NCBI GenBank assembly: GCA_026706025.1
Contig: JAPOZO010000024.1
Location: 1 to 64,000, forward strand
Direction of reading: 5' to 3'
DNA: 64,000 bases
Origin: Candidatus Poribacteria bacterium
GTDB taxonomy: Bacteria; Poribacteria; WGA-4E; WGA-3G
Each line of letters begins with the position of its first letter. The stretch's first letter is position 1. Below the pieces are notes generated by a model. It was not told the origin of the DNA and ran no database searches. It was given only the letters and a program-made list of their open reading frames with translations. Below are positions 58,069-64,000 of the stretch, piece after piece. A program made the translations under genes and the position numbers.

Positions 58069-60303
58069 CTACAACGCCCGGAAAATTAAGATTAACAATA
58101 CAATCCCAGCCAGCACAACGAAAAGATACGTTTGAATCGCGCCAGTCTGAATACGGCGGATTCTGCCGCCGACTGCCCATGTGACTTGTGCAACTCGATT
58201 GACGATACCGTCAACAACGCGGTTATCAAACGCTCCTGTGAACGCAGCAAGCAGATCTCGTGTTACGAACCCGACACCGTTGACGATGCCATCAACGACG
58301 CTTCCATCAAATTGCGCAAAAAGTCGTGCCTTCCACACCGTCAGCGCGACCAGTACGCCGTCGTAAAATTCGTCAAAGTAGTATTTATGCCAGAACAGGT
58401 TGTAGAGCGGTCGGCAAGTTGTTGCGACGGATTCAGCAGACAAGGTTCGCCTATGGTAGAACAGCCATGAGAGGAATATACCTAACCCCGCAACACAGAT
58501 AGATAGCACCATCGCGATGGTATGTGCGGGACCGTGTCCGTGATGTCCGTCATCTGCGTGTGTGTCGTGCACACCTTCTTCTTCAGCAGCCATTGCTTCG
58601 GAAACACCAAAGAGTGATAAGGCGACACCTGTTCCACCTGTTTTGCTGTCAGGTGAGAGATATGCGTGTTGTGGGGTAGGCAGGTGTGGTTGTGGTGGCG
58701 GTTTAACGTAGGCTTCGTTAAACCAGAGTATATTGACGACAGGCAGACTCAGGAATGCTAGAATGAGAAGCGGCACAGTCATTGATCTCGGAGATTCGTG
58801 TGCCATATCGTGCATCTCTTGATTGCGGGGTTCACCGAAAAAGGTCATAAAGATCAGTCTGAACATATAGAACGCCGTAATCCCTGCGGCGGAGAGTGCC
58901 ATTATGAACAGGATATAGTGGTGTACGGAGCTCCATTCCATCGCTCGTCCTAACACACCGGCTAAGATGGCATCTTTACTCCAGAATCCTGAAAAGATAA
59001 ACGGCACCCCGGAGATAGACAATGTTGCGATGAGCATAGTGATAAAGGTAATCGGCATTTTGTGGCGGAGTCCGCCCATGTTCCGCATATCTTGGTCCGG
59101 TGGGATCTCAGAACCGAGAACGTGTCCTGAATCAGAATCTTCACCGTGTTCATGGCCATGTGCATCGTGGTCGCTATGTTCGTGTTCATGCGCGTGGTCG
59201 TGTTCATCGTCGTGTCCATGTGCGTGCATGGCGTGAAAGGCGTGAATGACGCTTCCAGAACCGAGGAAAAGCAGTGCCTTGAAAAAGGCGTGTGTTGTCA
59301 GGTGAAAGAGTCCCGCGACATAGCTGCCTGCCCCAATTGCCAACATCATGTATCCCAATTGACTGATTGTGGAATACGCCAAGACCCGCTTGATGTCAAA
59401 CCGAACGATAGCGATTGTTGCAGCGACGAGTGCTGTGATACCACCGACATAAGCGATGACCAGAGACGAGGTTTCTGTCAAAATCGGGAACATCCGAGCT
59501 GTGAGGTAGACCCCGGCGGCAACCATAGTTGCTGCGTGAATCAATGCACTGACAGGTGTGGGACCTTCCATCGCATCGGGAAGCCATGTATGGAGGGGCA
59601 TCTGTGCGGATTTACCGATAGCACCACAGAAAATGAGAACGCCCGCGATGGAGAGCCATACCATATCACCGGTGTTTAGGTTAGCGGCGAGCGCAAAAAT
59701 ACCGTTATCTCCGTAGAGCGAGAGTGTCTTAAACTTGGTGAAGAGCATCATCATACCGACGAACATGCCGACATCACCGACGCGTGTTGTCAAAAACGCC
59801 TTTTTACACGCATTCGCGGCGGAGTCCTTTTCAAACCAGAAGCCGATGAGCAGATAGGAGCAGAGTCCGACGAGTTCCCAACCGATATAGATGCCGAGTA
59901 GGTTGTCCGACACAACCAGAAAGAGCATCGAGAAGGAGAAAAGCGATAGGTAGGCAAAAAACCGTGGATACCGTGGATCACCGTGCATATAGCCCATAGA
60001 GAAAATATGGACGAGGCTGCTGACGAGCGTCACAACAATCAGCATGATTACGGTCACGCTGTCCAAGTAGAAGCCCATAGAGAAGGTAACACCACTGAGT
60101 GAAAGCCAATCGACGGCATGTGCTTCTGGACTGGGGACGACCTCTCGTAGGAGCAGGAACGAGCAGGCGAGCGCAATGAGCATCGCTGCGGTGGACAAGT
60201 AGTCCTGCCGAGGGAAACGCCGATTCGCTAAACCCAGAAGCCCGAAAATCGCAAAAGCGGCAAGAGGGCAAAGCAAGATGATACTTATTAAAGGTACGAC
60301 CAT
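58069..60303 (-). CDS. nuoL: NADH-quinone oxidoreductase subunit L, with histidine-rich loop
   Basis: A 744-residue antiporter-like subunit, larger than the usual 610-680. Motifs: GWELVGLCSYLLIGFW, SAQMPLHTWLPDAMEGPTPVSALIHAATMVAAGVYL, KRVLAYSTISQLGYMML, HLTTHAFFKALLFLGSGSVIHA. After the latter, residues about 355-395 form an insertion dense in His, Asp and Glu (HAHGHDDEHDHAHEHEHSDH), and a second His patch lies near residue 581 (DTHADDGHHGHGPAH). The C-terminus carries the VVDGIVNGVGFVTRD repeats and the final lateral helix region. No ribosome site is obvious; a heptamer repeat array occupies its upstream spacer. Confidence 0.95.
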   Translation of the reverse strand: MVVPLISIILLCPLAAFAIFGLLGLANRRFPRQDYLSTAAMLIALACSFLLLREVVPSPEAHAVDWLSLSGVTFSMGFYLDSVTVIMLIVVTLVSSLVHIFSMGYMHGDPRYPRFFAYLSLFSFSMLFLVVSDNLLGIYIGWELVGLCSYLLIGFWFEKDSAANACKKAFLTTRVGDVGMFVGMMMLFTKFKTLSLYGDNGIFALAANLNTGDMVWLSIAGVLIFCGAIGKSAQMPLHTWLPDAMEGPTPVSALIHAATMVAAGVYLTARMFPILTETSSLVIAYVGGITALVAATIAIVRFDIKRVLAYSTISQLGYMMLAIGAGSYVAGLFHLTTHAFFKALLFLGSGSVIHAFHAMHAHGHDDEHDHAHEHEHSDHDAHGHEHGEDSDSGHVLGSEIPPDQDMRNMGGLRHKMPITFITMLIATLSISGVPFIFSGFWSKDAILAGVLGRAMEWSSVHHYILFIMALSAAGITAFYMFRLIFMTFFGEPRNQEMHDMAHESPRSMTVPLLILAFLSLPVVNILWFNEAYVKPPPQPHLPTPQHAYLSPDSKTGGTGVALSLFGVSEAMAAEEEGVHDTHADDGHHGHGPAHTIAMVLSICVAGLGIFLSWLFYHRRTLSAESVATTCRPLYNLFWHKYYFDEFYDGVLVALTVWKARLFAQFDGSVVDGIVNGVGFVTRDLLAAFTGAFDNRVVDGIVNRVAQVTWAVGGRIRRIQTGAIQTYLFVVLAGIVLLILIFRAL

Positions 60304-60314
60304 ATTTTTTTATT

Positions 60315-60342
60315 AGTTATCAGTTATCAGTTGTCAGTTGTC
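60315..60342. repeat. Tandem heptamer AGTTRTC array
   Basis: Four perfect-phase heptamers: AGTTATC, AGTTATC, AGTTGTC, AGTTGTC, then a degenerate AGTTAAG. Located in the 167-bp gap between nuoK and nuoL, otherwise empty of genes. The same unit occurs at 4252-4272 and is scattered at 32446-32499. It resembles short tandemly repeated repetitive sequences of cyanobacteria in style. Confidence 0.75.
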
Positions 60343-60470
60343 AGTTAAGAGGTTTCTGATGCACTAACAACCTTTTGTAACCGTCGTTACTCAAATGAAG
60401 CGGAGGGGTTACAAGAAGATGTTGATGAATCACAGGTTTCCAGACTGAAGCGTGATAATCGAAAACTGTT

Positions 60471-60779
60471 TTATCCTTTCAAGGTATCCACTTCGTCTGG
60501 ACGTATACTACCGAATTCACGGTAGATAGCGAGGATGATTGCTAAGAAAACAGCGGCTTCCGCTGCAGCGAGCACAATCCCAAAAATAGCGATAATCTGT
60601 CCGCTGATATCCTCTGGTGGTGTCATAAAACGCGAGAACGCGGCGAAGTTCAGATTACATGAATTAAGAATAAGTTCAATACCCATCAAAATACTGATGG
60701 CGTTGCGACGCGTCAAAACAGCGAAAATACCGAGTGTGAATAGAATCGCACTGATGACGAGATAGTGTTGTAAGGTCAT
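60471..60779 (-). CDS. nuoK: NADH-quinone oxidoreductase subunit K
   Basis: A 102-residue three-helix membrane subunit. LQHYLVISAILFTLGIFAVLTRRNAISILMGIELILNSCNLNFAAF carries the conserved MGIELxLN glutamate, and IIAIFGIVLAAAEAAVFLAIILAIYR the second conserved glutamate. It is separated from nuoJ by two bases with GGAGG inside the nuoJ end. Length is exactly typical. Confidence 0.96.
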   Translation of the reverse strand: MTLQHYLVISAILFTLGIFAVLTRRNAISILMGIELILNSCNLNFAAFSRFMTPPEDISGQIIAIFGIVLAAAEAAVFLAIILAIYREFGSIRPDEVDTLKG

Positions 60780-60781
60780 TT

Positions 60782-61300
60782 TTAGTCCCTAACCTCCTTT
60801 CGGGAAATCAGGGCAGCTCCGATCAACGCGACTAACAGCAGCACGGAGACGACCTCAAACGGAAGAAGGAAGGGTCCATTCAGAATTAGTTCGCCGATGC
60901 GCTCGGTTGTCGGCGGAAGTTCTGTGCCATCATCGGTGAGGTTTTTCCACGCCGGTGTATTGGCAATAACAGTCAGGAGGAGCGTAAGGAGTGCCAGCGC
61001 AACAATACCGCCAAGCAGGATCTGCCCGCGCTCAATATGGATGCGCATCTCCAAGCGTCCACTTGTCATCATGACACCGAATAAGATCAGGACAAGGATA
61101 CCGCCGACGTAGACGATCACTTGGGTTGCGGCAAGGAAATCAGCCTGTAAGAAGACGTAAAGCCCCGCAACACCGAAGAGTGTCACCATGAGCGAAAACG
61201 CCGCGTGGACGATGTTCCGCACTGTCACGACAAGGAGTGCCGAGCCGACTGTCATAAGGGCAAAGCCGTAAAAAATAAAGTTTGTAAGTGTAAATTCCAT
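60782..61300 (-). CDS. nuoJ: NADH-quinone oxidoreductase subunit J
   Basis: A 172-residue membrane subunit with five helices. NuoJ motifs: FYGFALMTVGSALLVVTVRNIVHAAFSLM, GVAGLYVFLQADFLAATQVIVYVGGILVLILFGVMMT (with the pi-bulge helix). The C-terminus ends LLVALIGAALISRKEVRD. The 110-bp gap upstream to nuoI holds no gene. Confidence 0.95.
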   Translation of the reverse strand: MEFTLTNFIFYGFALMTVGSALLVVTVRNIVHAAFSLMVTLFGVAGLYVFLQADFLAATQVIVYVGGILVLILFGVMMTSGRLEMRIHIERGQILLGGIVALALLTLLLTVIANTPAWKNLTDDGTELPPTTERIGELILNGPFLLPFEVVSVLLLVALIGAALISRKEVRD

Positions 61301-61410
61301 ATTTTTAACTTACCTTGCGGTTAAGGCACGTTGGTTTGGTTTATAACAGTCTTTTCGTGAACCCGCTTTCCACTTCGTTCCAAGTTACGTGTTTAGTGCT
61401 AATATATTTC

Positions 61411-62130
61411 TTAATCTGCGGCTTCTACGTCTTCAACGCCATCTTTACCGTACATTTCCTGCTTGTCGAAACTGAAAATGAGGTCTGACCTGTCAAATTT
61501 AGAGTACTCGATGCCTTCAAGCGTGTCTTTCATCGTAAGGCACTCTGTCGGACAGACTTCCGTGCAGAGTCCGCAATACATACAGAGGGACATGTCGATA
61601 TCGAACTTGTCAAGGTAAAAAACGACAGGGTTTCGCGTAACAACCCGCGATATCTCATCGCTCGAAAAGGTCTGGGTTCGGCTATCATCCGCCGATGCTT
61701 CAAGGCGATCTATAACTTCCTGTGGACCTTGGCGAGAGGTGATATTCGTGAGGGTTATTGAATCTTCCGATTTTATCTTTTTCTCATCGCCTTCAATGAT
61801 GCCGATGATTTCGCGTCCGTCTTTGAGATGAACGACGTTCATGCTATCCCAGAGTTGTTCACCTTTCGGGAGTTTAGTGGCATCAATAACGATGCAATCG
61901 ACCGGACAAATCATTTCGCACTTTTTGCATCCGATACAGTCCTCAGTGCGGTTGTAAAGCTGCCCGCGATACCCCTTCGGAATCTCTCGGACGTTCTGCT
62001 TCTTTTCATAGTCGTGTTCGTACGGGTATTGATGTGTGACGTTCGGTTCAAAGAATTGCTTGATTGTCACCCGCATCCCGACGAGTACGGTGTAAACACC
62101 TCTGTAGATGTTTCGTATGTATTTCTCCAT
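61411..62130 (-). CDS. nuoI: NADH-quinone oxidoreductase subunit I (two 4Fe-4S clusters), with inter-cluster insertion
   Basis: A 239-residue ferredoxin-like subunit carrying clusters N6a and N6b in the peripheral arm. First cluster Cys65-x2-Cys68-x2-Cys71-x3-Cys75 (DCIGCKKCEMICPVDC); second Cys183-x2-Cys186-x2-Cys189-x3-Cys193 (LCMYCGLCTEVCPTEC). The distance between clusters is much larger than the usual 30 or so: residues about 85-170 are an insertion (VVHLKDGREIIGIIEGDE, SEDSITLTNI) with an Sm-like sound. Quinone-side electron transfer is unaffected in motif terms. GGAGGG precedes the start. Confidence 0.94.
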   Translation of the reverse strand: MEKYIRNIYRGVYTVLVGMRVTIKQFFEPNVTHQYPYEHDYEKKQNVREIPKGYRGQLYNRTEDCIGCKKCEMICPVDCIVIDATKLPKGEQLWDSMNVVHLKDGREIIGIIEGDEKKIKSEDSITLTNITSRQGPQEVIDRLEASADDSRTQTFSSDEISRVVTRNPVVFYLDKFDIDMSLCMYCGLCTEVCPTECLTMKDTLEGIEYSKFDRSDLIFSFDKQEMYGKDGVEDVEAAD

Positions 62131-62156
62131 TTAGATGCTCCCTCCAGCAGTTAGCC

Positions 62157-63425
62157 CTAACTCGGTTGTGGTTCCGGTTTTTGTGCCATCACTCGTCCAG
62201 CAACCATGTACGCACTGATAAGTCCAATGTAGATAATTGCACAACTGATAATAATACTAACAAGCGTATCCTCTGGGAAAATGAGACCCCAAATACCGGT
62301 GCCCAAGATGTTAAAGAAGGCGATCGGGATGAAGTACTTCCAGCAGAGATTCATGAGTTGGTCTACTCGCAAGCGTGGCAATGTCCATCTCAGCCACATC
62401 ATTAGGAAGACGAGAGCCAATGTTTTGATAACGAAACCGGGCATCCCGCCGAGGATGTCGAATCCGGGTAAGGCACCCTGCCAACCGCCGAGGAAAAGCG
62501 TCACAGCGATTGCGCTGACGGCGAACATATTCGCGTATTCAGCGATAAAGAAGAGTGCGAACCGCATTCCACTATATTCGGTATGAAATCCTGCGACGAT
62601 TTCGGACTCGGCTTCTGGCAAATCAAAAGGTGTCCGGTTTACCTCGGCAATAGCGGAGATGAAAAAAATAAAGAATGCGATGAAGGTAAACGGTGATCGG
62701 AAGATGAGCCAACTGAAAACGCCATTAGATTGGCTTTCTACAATATCCACCATGCTCAAACTTTCCACGAGCATCACGATAGTCAGGATAGAGAGACCGA
62801 GCGGAATTTCGTAACTAACAATTTGCGCGGCGGAACGTAAAGAACCCAACAACGACCATTTGCTGTTTGATGACCAACCTGCCATAATCACGCCCATGAC
62901 GATCACAGAGGAGATCGCCATGATATAAAAGATTCCGATGTTAAAATCGCTAACCAAGATGTTTTGACCGAAGGGGATAGCGGCAAAAACAGCGAAAGAA
63001 CAGGCAAAAATAATGTAAGGGGCAAGCAGAAAAAGGAGTTTATCACCCTGTGGTGGTATAAAGTCCTCTTTGAAGATGAGTTTTATACCGTCGGCTAACG
63101 TTTGAAGTGTACCCCACGGTCCAACACGCATCGGACCTGTCCGGTTCTGAAAACGGGCGGCGACTTTTCGCTCGGCAAGCACCAGAACTAACGGAAGTAA
63201 CGGAACAACTGCGACAAAAATGCCTGCACATGCAAACATGGCGAGAACTGTGCCTAACTCTACAGGGAAGTGTGCAGCGACTGCCTCCGGCAGTCGCGGA
63301 ATTAAAACATTCTGTATAAATTCCTCTGCCCAATTGAGTTTATCTTGTAGATCTATGTTGGGCAAGAAATTCTCAGATACATTGAAATCTGGGAAACCTA
63401 CAAACATCGCCCTAAAATCCGACAT
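62157..63425 (-). CDS. nuoH: NADH-quinone oxidoreductase subunit H
   Basis: A 422-residue membrane subunit that forms the quinone-binding chamber with NuoB and NuoD. Motifs: ERKVAARFQNRTGPMRVGPWGTLQTLADGIKLIFKEDFIP, GWSSNSKWSLLGSLRSAAQIVSYEIPLGL, EVNRTPFDLPEAESEIVAGFHTEYSGMRFALFFIAEY and WLRWTLPRLRVDQLMNLCWKYFIP, all canonical. The N-terminal 55 residues before the first helix are longer than average. AAGGAG upstream; the next upstream gene, a small membrane protein, is nine bases away. Confidence 0.96.
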   Translation of the reverse strand: MSDFRAMFVGFPDFNVSENFLPNIDLQDKLNWAEEFIQNVLIPRLPEAVAAHFPVELGTVLAMFACAGIFVAVVPLLPLVLVLAERKVAARFQNRTGPMRVGPWGTLQTLADGIKLIFKEDFIPPQGDKLLFLLAPYIIFACSFAVFAAIPFGQNILVSDFNIGIFYIMAISSVIVMGVIMAGWSSNSKWSLLGSLRSAAQIVSYEIPLGLSILTIVMLVESLSMVDIVESQSNGVFSWLIFRSPFTFIAFFIFFISAIAEVNRTPFDLPEAESEIVAGFHTEYSGMRFALFFIAEYANMFAVSAIAVTLFLGGWQGALPGFDILGGMPGFVIKTLALVFLMMWLRWTLPRLRVDQLMNLCWKYFIPIAFFNILGTGIWGLIFPEDTLVSIIISCAIIYIGLISAYMVAGRVMAQKPEPQPS

Positions 63426-63434
63426 CCAATCTCC

Positions 63435-63743
63435 TTATCCGGCAAGCAAAAATTCGCCGATTTCCAATATCCAGTCTACAGTCACGATCCCCCCTGCTAA
63501 TAGGAGAATCCAGCGCAAAAATCTGTTCTCAGGCAGCAGTTTCGGCAAGTGTGCAAGCACGTGTTGCCCTGGACCGGAACGGCGCACCACCCCGAATAAA
63601 CACAAAGAACCGATGAAAACTAAACCAACGGTTGCAGATATCACCTCAACGTTGGTCAAAAAATTAACGATGGCACAGCCCGAAAGGGTTATAACGATAG
63701 CCCATCCTAAGACATTTACCTGTTTTTCGGTCGTAATTCTCAT
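63435..63743 (-). CDS. Small membrane protein inside the complex I operon
   Basis: A 102-residue protein with three hydrophobic segments (NVLGWAIVITLSGCAIVNFL, SATVGLVFIGSLCLFGVV, RFLRWILLLAGGIVTVDWIL). It lies between nuoD (24 bp) and nuoH (nine bases), where many operons carry nuoE, F and G. It is not NuoE, NuoF or NuoG and lacks cysteine motifs. I do not recognise it; it could be an accessory or assembly subunit of a lineage-specific complex I. Its ribosome site is weak (AAAGGGA). Confidence 0.75.
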   Translation of the reverse strand: MRITTEKQVNVLGWAIVITLSGCAIVNFLTNVEVISATVGLVFIGSLCLFGVVRRSGPGQHVLAHLPKLLPENRFLRWILLLAGGIVTVDWILEIGEFLLAG

Positions 63744-63767
63744 CGTTTATCCCTTTATTGAGTATGT

Positions 63768-64000
63768 TTACCGATCAACTTCTCCCATCACAATATCAAT
63801 GCTTCCGATAATCGCGATAATATCCGCTACCATCAAGCCTCGACTAAGTTCTTGTAGTGCACTCAAAGCACTGAAGCAGGGTGAGCGTCCTTTGAGACGC
63901 ACGGGCTTTGGCGTTCCATCACTGACGATATAGAATCCGAGTTCACCGCGCGGTGCTTCACTACGGAAATATATCTCGCCTTTTGGCGGACGGACGGCTT
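63768..64000 (-). CDS. nuoD: NADH-quinone oxidoreductase subunit D, C-terminal part (runs off the window)
   Basis: The last 76 codons of a minus-strand gene ending at TAA 63768-63770. [38 protein letters not shown], then [26 protein letters not shown], is the hallmark C-terminus of NuoD (49 kDa subunit), which helps bind quinone in the peripheral arm. The remainder lies beyond the window end. Confidence 0.95.
   Translation of the reverse strand, partial: AVRPPKGEIYFRSEAPRGELGFYIVSDGTPKPVRLKGRSPCFSALSALQELSRGLMVADIIAIIGSIDIVMGEVDR

Overview
The window looks like a chromosomal segment of an uncultured bacterium, most likely Candidatus Poribacteria (inference). The basis is gene content: a sigma factor fused to a propeller, WD40/dockerin/FlgD-like secreted proteins, paired DUF1800-DUF1501 genes, secreted concanavalin-like proteins, three phytanoyl-CoA dioxygenase-like genes, Gfo/Idh/MocA and mandelate-racemase enzymes, and a complex I operon. 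No rRNA or phylogenetic marker is present to prove this. Lipoprotein signals and TonB-dependent receptors show a Gram-negative type envelope.

Layout. 1-11.5 kb (mostly minus strand): secreted and surface proteins (WD40-dockerin protein, LamG protein, two DUF1080-like proteins), a membrane-tethered sigma factor with an extracytoplasmic BNR-type propeller, an orphan ABC-2 permease and a single-pass membrane protein. 11.8-15.5 kb (plus): DUF1800, DUF1501 and NHL proteins. 15.6-30 kb (plus): three tandem TonB-dependent receptors, five tandem paralogous lipoproteins of no family I recognise, a further small lipoprotein and two TolB-like PD40 propellers. 30-35.9 kb: HrpB helicase, a TPR/propeller protein, FdhD and a small membrane protein. 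36-48.2 kb: small-molecule and sugar metabolism (two zinc alcohol dehydrogenases, Gfo/Idh/MocA oxidoreductase, sugar isomerase, NagA, aldo/keto reductase, mandelate racemase/enolase family enzyme, three PhyH-like genes) with MITE-like elements. 48.2-51.3 kb: an ABC-type ATPase between a small PD-(D/E)XK-like protein and a double-HNH protein, a possible undescribed defence cassette. 51.3-54.8 kb: DUF255 protein, tRNA-Glu(CTC), tRNA-Gln(CTG), DUF1801 and another PD-(D/E)XK-like protein. 55-64 kb (minus): nuoD-orf-nuoHIJKLMN.

The signals that most deserve a second look are: a shared C-terminal tail (KL-x-TTW-G-x-L/I-K) on five secreted proteins of different folds, which may be an undescribed sorting or anchoring tag; the five-member lipoprotein family beside the receptor array; the ATPase/nuclease cassette; an 89-bp AT-rich upstream element present twice; and several intergenic repeat families (27-nt palindromes, about 100-bp MITE-like units with GTTGGGTT cores, AGTTRTC heptamer arrays, and a structured spacer at 10.6 kb).
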